From Bradyrhizobium tropiciagri (GTDB taxonomy: Bacteria > Pseudomonadota > Alphaproteobacteria > Rhizobiales > Xanthobacteraceae), in assembly GCF_018130505.1 (NCBI RefSeq), contig NZ_JAFCKH010000007.1, positions 62,001 through 126,000 on the forward strand: DNA of 64,000 bases, given 5' to 3'. Below, piece by piece: positions 24,383 through 33,671 of the stretch. Both the position numbers and the translations under genes were made by a program. A model generated the notes under the pieces. The model ran no database searches and had not been told where the DNA came from. It worked only from the letters and a program-made list of their open reading frames with translations. Position 1 is the first letter of the stretch; the number at the start of each line of letters is the position of its first letter.

Positions 24383-25186
24383 TTGTTTTTTGTGCTCTCC
24401 AAGACGCTCGGCATCATGCTGCTGCCGGTGAATCTCTTGATCGGCCTCGGCGTGCTCGGTGCCGTGCTGCTGCTGACGCGTTTCGCCGCGTTGGGACGCA
24501 GGCTGATGGCCGCCGCGGCGGTGCTGCTGGCGCTGATCGCCTTCTCTCCGGTTGGCAATCTCCTGATCTATTCGCTGGAGCAGCGCTTCCCGCCGTGGGA
24601 TCCGGCACGCGGCGCGCCCGACGGCATCATCGTGCTCGGCGGATCGATCGATCCGGATATCTCGCTCGCGCACCGCACGCCGGTGGTGCGGCAAGCCCCG
24701 GACCGCATCATCGTCGCGGCCGAGCTGGCGCGCAAATATCCCGATGCCCGCCTCGTCTTCACCGGCGGCAACGCCAATCTGATCTCGAACGATGCTGCGA
24801 AGGAAGGCGACTATGCCGGCGAACTGCTGGAAGGGCTCGGCATCGCGAAATCGCGCGTGATCATCGAACGGCAGTCGCGCAACACGGTGGAGAACGCCGA
24901 ATTCTCCAAGGCGCTGGTCAAGCCGAAGCCGGGCGAACGCTGGCTGCTGGTCACCTCGGCCTATCACATGCCGCGTTCGGTCGGGCTGTTTCGCAAGGCG
25001 GGATTTGCCGTCGAACCCTATCCGGTCGACTGGCGCGTCGGCGGGCCAGGCGATCTCTTCATCGTCAACATGGCGCTGGACGGGCTGTCGCGCACCGAGA
25101 TCGCGATCCGCGAATGGCTCGGGCTTATCGCCTATCGGCTGAACGGCAAGACCGATGCGCTGTTCCCGGGGCCGGACACGCCCTGA
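24383..25186 (+). CDS. YdcF family protein (DUF218)
   Basis: The 267-residue protein has two N-terminal membrane segments (about residues 8-30 and 36-58), then a DUF218 domain. That domain has IIVLGGSIDPDISL, DARLVFTGGNANLISN, RVIIERQSRNTVENAEFSK and LVTSAYHMPRSVGLFRKAGF. Homologues include SanA/ElyC, envelope proteins linked to peptidoglycan or enterobacterial common antigen metabolism. Its TTG start at 24383 has AGAGG upstream; the frame begins MFFVLSKTLGIML. Envelope function is inferred from the family. Confidence 0.87.
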   Translation: MFFVLSKTLGIMLLPVNLLIGLGVLGAVLLLTRFAALGRRLMAAAAVLLALIAFSPVGNLLIYSLEQRFPPWDPARGAPDGIIVLGGSIDPDISLAHRTPVVRQAPDRIIVAAELARKYPDARLVFTGGNANLISNDAAKEGDYAGELLEGLGIAKSRVIIERQSRNTVENAEFSKALVKPKPGERWLLVTSAYHMPRSVGLFRKAGFAVEPYPVDWRVGGPGDLFIVNMALDGLSRTEIAIREWLGLIAYRLNGKTDALFPGPDTP

Positions 25187-25279
25187 GCCGCGAACGAGCA
25201 GGTCGCCTCCGCCGGTCAATCCGGCTAACATCAATGCAAACAGGCGGCGCCAAAGCCGCTGGTCACGGGAGCTCACGCC

Positions 25280-26065
25280 ATGCAGCAGCAGACACCGCCG
25301 GAACAGTTCGATCTCGGTGCAATCGTCGCCGATCTCAACAGCCTGTTGCGGCTGAAGACCACCGTGATCGGGATCAAGATGTTCGCCCGCGTCGAGGACA
25401 TGGAAGCGATCCCGAAAATCCGCCGCCCCAGCGCGGTGCACACCACCGATCAGATCGTCAGCATGGCTTCGCGGCTCGGCTGGACCGTCGGCATCACCGG
25501 CGAGGATCTGGTCGGCGCGCAGTGTCGCGCGGTGATCGGGCTCGCGCCGCAGGATGAGAAATGGCTCGCCGGCGAAAGCTATGTCGGCGTCTGGCACGGC
25601 ACTGCGGAGGATGCGCGAAAGCGGCAGGAGGCGCTCGACGTCGTGCCTTACGGCCAGTACCAGGCGATGGCGGTGAGCCCGCTCACCTCCGGCCGCCTCA
25701 ATCCGCCCGATATCTGCCTCGTCTACGCGACGCCCGGTCAGATGATCATCCTGATCAACGGCCTTCAATACACCGGCTACAAGAAGTTCGAATGGGGCGT
25801 GGTCGGCGAGACCGCGTGCGCGGACTCATGGGGGCGGGCGCTGAAGACCGGCGAGCCGAGCCTGTCGCTGCCGTGCTTCGCCGAGCGCCGCTATGGCGGC
25901 GTGCCCGACGAGGAGATGCTGATGGCGCTGCCGCCGGCGTATCTCGTCAAGGCGATCGCCGGCATGAAGCAGCTCGCCAAGAATGGCCTGCGCTACCCGA
26001 TCGCGCCCTACGGCATCCAGGCCGACGTTCGCGCCGGCATGGGTGTGTCCTACGCCAAGAAATAG
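25280..26065 (+). CDS. DUF169 domain-containing protein
   Basis: The 261-residue protein belongs to the DUF169 family. The N-terminal part has LGAIVADLNSLLRLKTTVIGIKMF, then conserved segments VHTTDQIVSMASRLGWTVGIT, CRAVIGLAP, VYATPGQMIILINGLQYTGYKKFEW and GETACADSWGRALKTGEPSLSLPCFAERRYGGVPDEEM-type sequence with conserved Cys. The biochemical function is unknown; Cys conservation suggests metal or Fe-S binding in some members. GGGAG precedes the ATG. A saccharopine-dehydrogenase-like reductase follows after 64 bp on the same strand. Confidence 0.85.
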   Translation: MQQQTPPEQFDLGAIVADLNSLLRLKTTVIGIKMFARVEDMEAIPKIRRPSAVHTTDQIVSMASRLGWTVGITGEDLVGAQCRAVIGLAPQDEKWLAGESYVGVWHGTAEDARKRQEALDVVPYGQYQAMAVSPLTSGRLNPPDICLVYATPGQMIILINGLQYTGYKKFEWGVVGETACADSWGRALKTGEPSLSLPCFAERRYGGVPDEEMLMALPPAYLVKAIAGMKQLAKNGLRYPIAPYGIQADVRAGMGVSYAKK

Positions 26066-26129
26066 CGCATTGCCTCGCTGCGTTCGCGGTGACAAAAGGG
26101 CGCCAATTGCTCCGCAGGGAACCTGATCC

Positions 26130-27308
26130 ATGGCCTCGTCGAAATTCGACATCATCGTTTACGGCGCCACCGGCTTCACCGGCCAGCTGGTCGCCGAATA
26201 TCTCGCGACCCGTTACAAGGGCGACCGCGCGCTGACCTGGGCGATGGCCGGGCGCAGCAAGGACAAGCTCGCCGCGGTCCGCGATGCGATCGGCGCGCCG
26301 TCGGATACGGCGCTGATCGTTGCCGATTCCAGCGATGCCGCCGCGCTGAAGGCGATGGTCGCGCAAGGCAAGTCGGTGATCTCGACGGTCGGGCCGTATC
26401 AGCTCTACGGCAACGAGCTGATCGCGGCCTGCGTCGAGACCGGCACCGATTATTTCGATCTCTGCGGCGAGCCGGTCTGGATGCGGCAGATGATCGACAG
26501 GCACGAGGCGGCCGCGAAGGCGAGCGGCGCGCGCATCGTGTTCTCCTGCGGCTTCGACTCGGTGCCGTTCGAGCTCGGCACGTTCTTCGTGCAGGATGAG
26601 GCCAAGCGCGTATTCGGTGCGCCGGCGCAGCGCGTGAAAGGCCGCGTCCGCGACATGCGCGGCACGCTGTCCGGCGGCACCGCGGCGAGCGCCAAGGCGA
26701 CGTTCGACGCGGTGGCCAAGGATCTCAGCCTCGTTGCCATCCTGAACAACCCGTTCGCGCTGACGCCGGGATTCGAAGGGCCGAAGCAGCCGCGCGGCAG
26801 CAAGCCGGCCTATGAGGAGGACCTGCAATCCTGGGCCGCGCCGTTCATGATGGCGCTGATCAACACGCGCAACGTCCATCGCTCGAACATGCTGATGGGC
26901 TTTCCCTACGGCAAGGAGTTCGTCTACGACGAGATGGTGCTGACCGGCCCCGGCGAGAAGGGCGAGGCCAACGCCAAGAAGGTGATGGCGCTGAATGCCG
27001 AGAAGACCGGACCCGGCGCGCCGAAGCCCGGCGAGGGACCGTCGAAGGAAGAGCGCGAGAACGGCCGGTATGATCTGCTCTATGTCGCGAGCGCGCCGGA
27101 CGGCCGCACCGTCCGCGCCGGCATCAAGGGTGACCGCGATCCCGGCTACGGTTCGACCTCGAAGATGATCTCGGAATGCGCGATCTGCCTGCTGCGCGAT
27201 ACGCCTGATGTGCCGGCCGGCTTCTGGACGCCGGGCGCGGCGATGCAGCACAAGCTGATCAAGCGGCTGGTCGACCACGCCGGGCTGACGTTCGAAGTCG
27301 AGAAGTAG
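26130..27308 (+). CDS. Saccharopine dehydrogenase-like / trans-acting enoyl reductase family protein
   Basis: The 392-residue protein has an N-terminal Rossmann fold (DIIVYGATGFTGQLVAEYLA, residues about 6-25), then AMAGRSKDKLAAVRDAIG, VISTVGPYQLYGNELIAACVETGTDYFDLCGEPVW-type sequence and ARIVFSCGFDSVPFELG. These match the family that includes mycobacterial trans-acting enoyl reductases (Rv2449c/Rv2953) and eukaryotic SCCPDH. It probably reduces a lipid or polyketide-type enoyl or keto group, but the substrate is unknown here. The AGGGAA ribosome site is good. It is followed by palindromic repeats. Confidence 0.88.
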   Translation: MASSKFDIIVYGATGFTGQLVAEYLATRYKGDRALTWAMAGRSKDKLAAVRDAIGAPSDTALIVADSSDAAALKAMVAQGKSVISTVGPYQLYGNELIAACVETGTDYFDLCGEPVWMRQMIDRHEAAAKASGARIVFSCGFDSVPFELGTFFVQDEAKRVFGAPAQRVKGRVRDMRGTLSGGTAASAKATFDAVAKDLSLVAILNNPFALTPGFEGPKQPRGSKPAYEEDLQSWAAPFMMALINTRNVHRSNMLMGFPYGKEFVYDEMVLTGPGEKGEANAKKVMALNAEKTGPGAPKPGEGPSKEERENGRYDLLYVASAPDGRTVRAGIKGDRDPGYGSTSKMISECAICLLRDTPDVPAGFWTPGAAMQHKLIKRLVDHAGLTFEVEK

Positions 27309-27316
27309 CCGCGCAT

Positions 27317-27404
27317 CGTACGGTGGGCAAAGCGAAGCGTGCCCACCATTCACGGCGTGCTCGCGATGGTGGGCACGTCGCTTCGCTCCTTTGCCCAGCC
27401 TACG
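27317..27404. repeat. Intergenic palindromic repeat (GTGGGCAAAGCGAAG family)
   Basis: The imperfect inverted repeat GTGGGCAAAGCGAAGCGTGC / GCACGTCGCTTCGCTCCTTT flanks a short centre and would form a long stem-loop after the reductase gene. Its arms contain the GCGAAGCG/CGCTTCGC motif shared with the other palindromes in this window. Confidence 0.6.
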
Positions 27405-27560
27405 GATTCCCGCCGCAGGGGCGCTCCGTCAAAATAGCGAAGAACAACCCCATGCAAAGTAGCCGGTGGCGGAAGGCGCTCGATCAGGCGACTTGACACG
27501 TCGGGCAACTCAGCGTTACGATTCCAATATTCCGAAATCGTGCCCGCCCCACATTCCGCC

Positions 27561-27663
27561 GTCATCGCCCGGCTTGACCGGGCGATCCAGTATTCCAGAG
27601 ACGGTTGTACTTGAGCCGATGGGCCGCGGCGTACTGGATCGCCCGGTCAAGCCGGGCGATGAC
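27561..27663. repeat. Palindromic repeat, family B copy 1
   Basis: A 103-bp element begins GTCATCGCCCGGCTTGACCG and ends with its complement, with an inner inverted repeat (GGATCGCCCGG). A second, shorter and degenerate copy lies at 56861-56946. The two share a block of about 35 bases, from TTGAGCCGATGGGCCGCGGC onward, so this is a dispersed family rather than a chance hairpin. Confidence 0.75.
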
Positions 27664-27673
27664 AGCAGTGCCG

Positions 27674-28870
27674 CTACGCCGCGCGCGGATTATACGCATA
27701 CATGAAGTCCATCCCCTTCGACGCCAGCGGCAGCATCAGCTTCATCATGTGATCGCGCAGCCAGGCGCCGGTCGGGCTGAACTCGCGCTTGCTGTTGCCG
27801 TTGCGGCGGGCGAGGGCGACGATCTTCTCGGCGCGCGGCCGCCGTTCATGCTCGAAGGCCTGGAAGATCAGGCCGAGCTCCTGGCCGTCCCGCATCAATA
27901 GCCCGAGCCGCAGCGCGTCTTCCAGCGCCAGCGACGCGCCCTGGCCGGCATGCGGGCTGGTGGCGTGCGCGGCGTCGCCGATCAGCAGCGTCCGCTTGCG
28001 CGACCAGGTCGGCAGCGTCGCGACGTCGAGTGTGTCGGTGACCACGATATTCTCCGCGGCGTCGATGATCGCCGGGATCGGATCGTGCCAGCCGGCGTGG
28101 AAGTCGCGCAGATGCTGCCGGATCGCGTCCTGGCTCTGCAGACGGAACGCCGCGGCCGTCATGCCGCGCGACGGCTGCGTGCTCCACCACATCGCGCCCT
28201 CGTTCGGATCGGGGCTGCACAGGCCGTAGCCGAAGAAGCCGCTCTGTCCGAAAGTCGTGTCCACCCGCTGGCCGATCGAAAGCTTCTCGAGCATCGCGCG
28301 CGGCACGAAGCCGCCGAAGCCGAGCAGGCCGGTGTCGAACGGCGTCGGTCCATCAGGGATCACGTGCCGCCGCACCGCCGAGTGCACGCCGTCGGCGCCG
28401 ATCACGAAATCGCCCTCGGCCGTGGTGCCGTCGGCGAAATAGGCGATCACCGGTTGATCGCCGCGATCCTCGATCTTGACCAGCCGCTTCTCGAAGAACA
28501 CCGAGACGTTGGAGGACCAGGCCTTGTCGATCAGCGTCTCGCACAGCGTGGCGCGGCACATGTTCACCGCGGGCTGGCCGAAGCGCTGCTGCATGTTGCG
28601 ATTGAGCGAGCCGAGCTTCTTGCCGCTCTGCGAGTAGAAGTCGAAGGATTCGGCGATCGAGCCGCCGCGGATCAGATCGTCGGCGAGGCCGAGCTCCGCC
28701 AGCACGTGCATGCCGTTCGGCGCGATCTGCAGACCGCCACCGATGCCGGTGGAATAGGGCCAGGCTTCATAGAGCTCGGCCTCGAAGCCGGCGCGCGTCA
28801 GAAACATCGCGGTCACGGGACCTGCGATGCCGGCACCGATGATCAAAGCTTTACGGGAACGTCGGGTCAT
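27674..28870 (-). CDS. FAD-dependent monooxygenase (PHBH-like)
   Basis: The 398-residue class A flavoprotein monooxygenase has the dinucleotide motif IIGAGIAGPVTAMFLTRAGF at residues 9-28, GGGLQIAPNGMHVLAELGL, the NAD(P)H-binding DG motif VIGADGVHSAVRRHV and the FAD-ribityl motif LIGDAAHATSPHAGQGASLA. It hydroxylates an aromatic or related substrate, or acts on a polyketide-like compound. The start is the ATG at 28870, with GGAG six bases upstream; an ATG four codons earlier is an alternative. It is divergent from a MarR gene across 93 bp containing a palindrome, the usual arrangement of a substrate-responsive repressor and its enzyme. Confidence 0.9.
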   Translation of the reverse strand: MTRRSRKALIIGAGIAGPVTAMFLTRAGFEAELYEAWPYSTGIGGGLQIAPNGMHVLAELGLADDLIRGGSIAESFDFYSQSGKKLGSLNRNMQQRFGQPAVNMCRATLCETLIDKAWSSNVSVFFEKRLVKIEDRGDQPVIAYFADGTTAEGDFVIGADGVHSAVRRHVIPDGPTPFDTGLLGFGGFVPRAMLEKLSIGQRVDTTFGQSGFFGYGLCSPDPNEGAMWWSTQPSRGMTAAAFRLQSQDAIRQHLRDFHAGWHDPIPAIIDAAENIVVTDTLDVATLPTWSRKRTLLIGDAAHATSPHAGQGASLALEDALRLGLLMRDGQELGLIFQAFEHERRPRAEKIVALARRNGNSKREFSPTGAWLRDHMMKLMLPLASKGMDFMYAYNPRAA

Positions 28871-28919
28871 GCCTTGCTCCATGCGTCCGTGTGAGGTACG
28901 AAAGATCAGAGACTAATCT

Positions 28920-28934
28920 TCTTAGTAACTAAGA
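28920..28934. promoter_or_regulatory. Putative MarR operator between monooxygenase and marR genes
   Basis: TCTTAGTAACTAAGA is a perfect 15-base palindrome (7-bp arms, central A) in the 93-bp divergent gap. The position and symmetry fit a MarR-dimer site controlling both genes. Confidence 0.55.
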
Positions 28935-28963
28935 TATAAATCTCGTAAGATAAGGAATCGGCA

Positions 28964-29488
28964 TTGTCAAGAGCGGAGTCGCGCGCGGCGCTGATGCAGG
29001 AGCTGGAAATCGCCATGCGGCGATCCTCGGCGCAGGGCGTGATGTACGGCCAAGCCGTTGCCAACATGGCCGGAATCTCCAATTCCGACATGGAGTGCAT
29101 GGACATCCTGCACCTCGAGGGGCGCGTCACCGCCGGCCGGCTCGCCGAGGTCACCGGGCTGACCACGGGCGCGATCACCGGCGTGGTGGACCGTCTGGAG
29201 AAGGCGGGCTACGTGCGCCGCGAGCGCGACGAAAGCGACCGCCGCAAGGTCTTCATCTCGGTGGTGGAGGAAAAGGCCGAGGAGATCGGCAAGTTCTACG
29301 TGCCGATGCAGCAGGCGATGCAGAAGCTGTGGAGCAGCTACAGCGAAGACGAGCTGCGCCTGCTGCTGCGCTTCGCCAATGACGGCCACAGAGGCGTGCT
29401 GGAAGCAACCGAGGCGCTGAAGGCGATCATCGACATGCCGCCCGAGCAGCGCGCCAGCCTCAAGATGCCGCCGAAGCCTCGGCGCTGA
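28964..29488 (+). CDS. MarR family transcriptional regulator
   Basis: The 174-residue regulator has helices around MAGISNSDMECMDILHLEGR, the recognition helix region AGRLAEVTGLTTGAITGVVDRLEKAGYVRR and the wing RERDESDRRKVFISVVEEKA, then C-terminal dimerisation helices. The start is TTG at 28964, supported by AAGGAA. It faces the FAD monooxygenase over a palindromic operator and probably represses it until an aromatic ligand binds. The 3' end overlaps the convergent polymerase gene by 29 bases. Confidence 0.88.
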   Translation: MSRAESRAALMQELEIAMRRSSAQGVMYGQAVANMAGISNSDMECMDILHLEGRVTAGRLAEVTGLTTGAITGVVDRLEKAGYVRRERDESDRRKVFISVVEEKAEEIGKFYVPMQQAMQKLWSSYSEDELRLLLRFANDGHRGVLEATEALKAIIDMPPEQRASLKMPPKPRR

Positions 29489-30731
29489 TCACCGCCGCTT
29501 GCGTGGCGCGATAGCGCTCGGCCGCGGCATACATGCCCCACATCGTGCCCAGCATCATCCAGAAGTGCCGCCAGTGGTCGGTGTCGATGATGAAGCTTTC
29601 GGCGACCGTGCCGAGGAATGCCGAGAACATCACGAGATAGCCGCGCTGCCACGGCACGCGCATGAAGACGTAGCGGAAGCCGACGATCACGCTGACGAAG
29701 ACCAGCGCCGGATAGCAGACGCCCGAGATCCAGCCGCCCGACATGAAGGCGTTGAGGAACGAATTGTGGGTGTCCTCGGGGAAGTAGGTGTGGAATTGCA
29801 GCGGCCCAATGCCGAACGGCATCTCGAGCGCCATCTGCGCGCCGAGGATATGGCGGCCGAACCGGCCGAAGCGGCCTTCGTCATAGCTCTGGTCGAAGCT
29901 CGCGCGCTGCTTGAACATGTCGGCGACCGAGCCGATCGAGAGCAGCACCGCGATCAGCGCGACGGCGAGGATCACCGCGATCAGCGCCATCACGATGATG
30001 CGCGAGCGCTGTGCCTGCGAGCGGCTGGTCAGCACCATCAGCACCAGCATGAACACCGATGTCAGCACGAGGCCGCCCCAGGCGGCGCGCGAGAACGACA
30101 GCAGGACCGCCAGCGAGATGATGCCGAAGGCGATGGCGTTGCGGAATGCCTTGCCGACGCGGTCGGAGACCACGCTCTGCAGCGCGAACAGCGCCGGCAG
30201 GATCAGGAATGCGCCGAGCACGTTGGGATCCTTGAAGGTGCCGCGGGCGCGGTCGTACAGCGTCAGCAGGTCATAGCCGCCAGGCACCAGGTGGAAGTAG
30301 CCTGCGATGCCGGCGAGCGCCGCGATCATCGCGCCGACCAAAAGGCCCCGGCGCAGCATGTCGAGCCGCGCCTCGGTATCCTCCGACATCACCATGGCGA
30401 AGAAGATCACGGTGACGGCCATGTACCAGGAGGTGAAGACCCAGGTCACCACCTCCGGCTTGTCGAGGAACGGGATGGCGCCGATGCTGTAGCCGACATT
30501 GAGCACGATCAGCGCGAACAGCAGCGGCATGAAGACGAGCCGCATCCGAACGCCCGTGGCGAAGAACAGCACCGAGGCGGTCAGTGTGACCAGTTCGTAC
30601 GGGCTCGGCTCGATGAACACGATGGCGCCGGACGCGCCAGCCAGCCACACCAGGGCGCGCTGCAAGGCCAGCACGCCGGGCGGCGCCGTGATCGGCGGGT
30701 AGGTCGTTCCGGCTGTCGCCGCATAGGCCAT
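29460..30731 (-). CDS. O-antigen ligase/Wzy-like exopolysaccharide polymerase
   Basis: The 423-residue polytopic membrane protein has about ten to twelve hydrophobic helices and the Wzy_C/O-antigen ligase region: YDRARGTFKDPNVLGAFLIL, LLSFSRAAWGGLVLTSVF and GIGPLQFHTYFPEDTHNSFLNAFMSGG with the characteristic His. It would polymerise or ligate lipid-linked repeat units at the periplasmic face. The start is the ATG at 30731. It heads the minus-strand exopolysaccharide set, with the initiating sugar transferase 137 bp upstream, and a palindromic repeat lies between them. Its 3' end overlaps the convergent MarR gene. Confidence 0.87.
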   Translation of the reverse strand: MAYAATAGTTYPPITAPPGVLALQRALVWLAGASGAIVFIEPSPYELVTLTASVLFFATGVRMRLVFMPLLFALIVLNVGYSIGAIPFLDKPEVVTWVFTSWYMAVTVIFFAMVMSEDTEARLDMLRRGLLVGAMIAALAGIAGYFHLVPGGYDLLTLYDRARGTFKDPNVLGAFLILPALFALQSVVSDRVGKAFRNAIAFGIISLAVLLSFSRAAWGGLVLTSVFMLVLMVLTSRSQAQRSRIIVMALIAVILAVALIAVLLSIGSVADMFKQRASFDQSYDEGRFGRFGRHILGAQMALEMPFGIGPLQFHTYFPEDTHNSFLNAFMSGGWISGVCYPALVFVSVIVGFRYVFMRVPWQRGYLVMFSAFLGTVAESFIIDTDHWRHFWMMLGTMWGMYAAAERYRATQAAVISAEASAAS

Positions 30732-30767
30732 CGGATACTCACGCAACGCAACAAATCGTCAAACCTT

Positions 30768-30853
30768 CCGTCATTGCGAGCGAAGCGAAGCAATCCATCT
30801 ATCCCCGGACTGCGGCATGGATTGCTTCGTCGCTTCGCTCCTCGCAATGACGG
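30768..30853. repeat. Palindromic repeat (CCGTCATTGCGAGCGAAGCG family)
   Basis: CCGTCATTGCGAGCGAAGCG at one end and its complement CGCTTCGCTCCTCGCAATGACGG (in parts) at the other enclose an inner ATGGATTGCTTCG / CGAAGCAATCCAT repeat. It is an 86-bp long hairpin typical of dispersed intergenic elements, sitting between two exopolysaccharide genes. Confidence 0.7.
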
Positions 30854-30868
30854 CGGAGGCCTTGGCTC

Positions 30869-32410
30869 TCAGTAGGCGTTCTCGTTCTTGGTCAGCAGCG
30901 AGAACGGTGTCTTCAGGAGAATGTAGAGGTCGAACAGCACCGACCAGTTCTCGATGTAATAGAGATCGTATTCGACCCGCTTCTGGATCTTCTCGTCGGT
31001 GTCGACCTCGCCGCGCCAGCCGTTGACCTGGGCCCAGCCGGTGATGCCGGGCTTGACGCGGTGGCGAGCGAAGTAGCCGTCGACGGCCTCGTCGAACAAC
31101 TGGTTCTGCAACTTGCTCTGCACCGCATGCGGGCGCGGCCCGACCAGCGAGAGGTTGCCCTTCAGCACGACGTTGAACAGCTGCGGCAGCTCGTCGAGCG
31201 AGCTCTTGCGGATGAAGCGGCCGACCCGGGTGACGCGCGGGTCGTTCTTGGTCACGACCTTGGAGGCGGTGGGATCGGCCTGATGGTGGTGCAGCGAGCG
31301 GAACTTGTAGACGTCGATGCGCTCATTGTTGAAGCCGAAGCGCTTCTGGCGGAACAGCACCGGCCCGGGACTGTCGAGCTTGACCGCGAGCGCCACCAGT
31401 CCCATTACCGGCAGCGCCGCGAGCAGGATCAGGCCGCCGGCGATGCGGTCGAACAGCCATTTCATTACCAGGTCCCAATCGGTGATCGGCGCCTCGAACA
31501 CGTCGAGCGTCGGCACCTTGCCGAGATAGGAGTAGGAGCGGGGACGGAAGCGCAGCTTGTTGGTGTGCGCCGACAGGCGGATGTCGACCGGCAGCACCCA
31601 CAGCTTCTTCAGCATCTCCAGGATGCGGGTCTCTGCCGAGATCGGCAGCGCGAACAGGACGAGATCGACGCGGGTGCGGCGGGCGAATTCGACGATGTCG
31701 TCGACCTTGCCGAGCTTCGGGGAGCCGGCGCAGGTGTCCATGGCGCGGGCGTCATTGCGGTCGTCGAACACGCCGAGCACGTGGATATCGGTATCGTCCT
31801 CGGCCTTCAGCGCCTCGATCAGGTTCTCGCCGTTCTGGTCGGCGCCGACGATGATGGTGCGGCGATCGAGCCGGCCGTCATGCGCCCAGGCCCGCACCAT
31901 CGAGCGGAGCAGCAGCCGTTGCATGATCAACAGCGCGAGGCCGACGAAGAAAAACGACGACAGCCAGACGCGCGACACCTCGCCGCCGAGCTTGACGAGG
32001 AAGGACACGCTGATGAACAGCAGGAACACGAAGGTCCATGACGAGATCATCCGCGTCATCTGGCGGAGCTGGCCGCGGAAAATCTGCACCTGGTAGATGT
32101 CGGCGGCCTGGAAGCAGATCACGGCGGCAAGGGCCATGCCGAGGATCGCTGTGACGTACCCCCAGGAGAAGAAACCGGAGAGCGGCTTGACGTAGCCAAG
32201 ATAGAGGCCGACGCCGACCAGGCTGAGCAGCACGAAATCGGCGACCCGCACCGCGCCGGCGATCACGACCGGCGAATAGGCGCCGCGGACCTTCTGATTG
32301 GTGACGGCGAGCGCGGCCGGCGACAGGCGCCGGCGGCGTTCGACCTGCGGATGACCGGCCGTTGCTGACGCAGCGGCATCCAGCATCGAGCGTGCGTTAA
32401 ACGGTTCCAC
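30869..32410 (-). CDS. Undecaprenyl-phosphate glucose/galactose phosphotransferase (sugar transferase)
   Basis: This is a 513-residue polyisoprenyl-phosphate hexose-1-phosphate transferase. The N-terminal half has four or five membrane helices, then a CoA-binding-like nucleotide fold ([33 protein letters not shown]). The C-terminal bacterial sugar transferase domain starts with a helix ([19 protein letters not shown]) and has [37 protein letters not shown] and GPRPHAV. It starts exopolysaccharide repeat synthesis by loading the first sugar phosphate on undecaprenyl phosphate. The start is uncertain: GTG at 32410 is preferred, but ATGs at 32434 and 32446 remain possible. Confidence 0.88.
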   Translation of the reverse strand: MEPFNARSMLDAAASATAGHPQVERRRRLSPAALAVTNQKVRGAYSPVVIAGAVRVADFVLLSLVGVGLYLGYVKPLSGFFSWGYVTAILGMALAAVICFQAADIYQVQIFRGQLRQMTRMISSWTFVFLLFISVSFLVKLGGEVSRVWLSSFFFVGLALLIMQRLLLRSMVRAWAHDGRLDRRTIIVGADQNGENLIEALKAEDDTDIHVLGVFDDRNDARAMDTCAGSPKLGKVDDIVEFARRTRVDLVLFALPISAETRILEMLKKLWVLPVDIRLSAHTNKLRFRPRSYSYLGKVPTLDVFEAPITDWDLVMKWLFDRIAGGLILLAALPVMGLVALAVKLDSPGPVLFRQKRFGFNNERIDVYKFRSLHHHQADPTASKVVTKNDPRVTRVGRFIRKSSLDELPQLFNVVLKGNLSLVGPRPHAVQSKLQNQLFDEAVDGYFARHRVKPGITGWAQVNGWRGEVDTDEKIQKRVEYDLYYIENWSVLFDLYILLKTPFSLLTKNENAY

Positions 32411-32525
32411 GTGTCCACGTCCATTCCTGCGCATGCAGATGGGCATCCGCGCGCGGCAGCGAAATTCCCCTGCGCGTGAATTAACGGGTCAATTCGGAAG
32501 AAACGGTTACGTGCGTAAGGAGTGG

Positions 32526-33668
32526 TTAACGTTTGGCAAACGCGTCGCGATAACCCGCCAGTACGCCCTCGACCATCGCGCTCTGCGAGAAGTGCTCGGA
32601 GATCCGCTCGCGCAGCTTTTGCGCCCGCGCGGCGGTGGCCTCGGGATTGTCGAGCGCGGCCTTGATGGCATCGGCCATCGCGGCCGCATTGCTGGGCTGG
32701 AATAGCGCGTCGGTGTGGGTGTCGAAGATCTCCGGGATGCCGCCGACATTGGCGGCAATCATCGGAACGCCGGCGGCGGCGGCCTCGATCACCACATAGG
32801 GCATCGAGTCGCCGCGCGAGGGAACCACCAGCAGGCTGCCCTTGGAGAAGCCGTAGCGCGCCTTGACGTGGCCGATGAAGCGGACGGCATCGCCCAGCGC
32901 CAGCCGTTGGACCTGGGCCTTGAGCCGCTCGGTCTCCTCGCCATCGCCGCCCAGCGTCAGCGTCACCGGCTTGCCTTCGGCGCGCAGCTTGGCCACCGCG
33001 TCGATCAACAGATCGGCGCCTTTGATGTGCCTGAACTCGCCGACATAGACCACGTCGGTGGCGTCTTCGGCCCTCGGCACCGGCTCGAATTCCTCAGCGG
33101 TGACGCCATTGAAGACGCAATGCACCACGCCGGCGGTCGGCACGCCGACGGTGCGCTGATAGGTGTTGCGGGCGAACGCGCTCTCGAACAGGAACAGGTC
33201 GGTGCTGTTCATCAGCGTGCGCTCGAGCTGGCCGTAGAAGGCGCCCTTGAGCGTGTCGAGCGGGTAGTGCAGCGAGCCGCCATGCGGGGTGTAGACCCGG
33301 ATGACCTTATTGGAGCGCCGCCGCATCCGGACATAGGCGCCGGCCTTGGCGCCGTGGCCGTGCACGACGTCGGGTTTGAGCTGCCAGATCAGGCGCACGA
33401 TGTGCGCCCACACCGCGAAGTCGGCAAAGCGCGGCTCGCGGCGGATCGCCACACGGCGCACGCCGAGCGACAGGCGCGGCTCGATCTCGGCGAGTGCGGC
33501 GTCGGCCCGCGACCCGCCGGTCAGGCTGTCGGCGACGATGCCGACGTGGTGGCCGCGCGCGATCTGGCCATTGGCGACGTCGAGGATGTGACGGAAGATG
33601 CCGCCGACCGGCGCACGGACGACATGCAGGATGCGGAGCGGCGGTTCCTGATTCTGCTGCTGCGTCAT
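32526..33668 (-). CDS. Glycosyltransferase family 4
   Basis: The 380-residue GT-B glycosyltransferase has the N-terminal LRILHVVRAPVGGIFRHILDVANGQ, HGHGAKAGAYVRM, and the C-terminal donor domain with DVVYVGEFRHIKGADLLIDA, LTLGGDGEETERLKAQV, and the GT4 EX7E-like SMPYVVIEAAAAGVPMIAANVGGIPEIF. It adds a sugar to the lipid-linked repeat unit at the cytoplasmic face. It lies three bases upstream of nothing else but directly after the export lipoprotein gene (gap of three bases), so the two are co-transcribed. Confidence 0.92.
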   Translation of the reverse strand: MTQQQNQEPPLRILHVVRAPVGGIFRHILDVANGQIARGHHVGIVADSLTGGSRADAALAEIEPRLSLGVRRVAIRREPRFADFAVWAHIVRLIWQLKPDVVHGHGAKAGAYVRMRRRSNKVIRVYTPHGGSLHYPLDTLKGAFYGQLERTLMNSTDLFLFESAFARNTYQRTVGVPTAGVVHCVFNGVTAEEFEPVPRAEDATDVVYVGEFRHIKGADLLIDAVAKLRAEGKPVTLTLGGDGEETERLKAQVQRLALGDAVRFIGHVKARYGFSKGSLLVVPSRGDSMPYVVIEAAAAGVPMIAANVGGIPEIFDTHTDALFQPSNAAAMADAIKAALDNPEATAARAQKLRERISEHFSQSAMVEGVLAGYRDAFAKR

Positions 33669-33671
33669 CGA

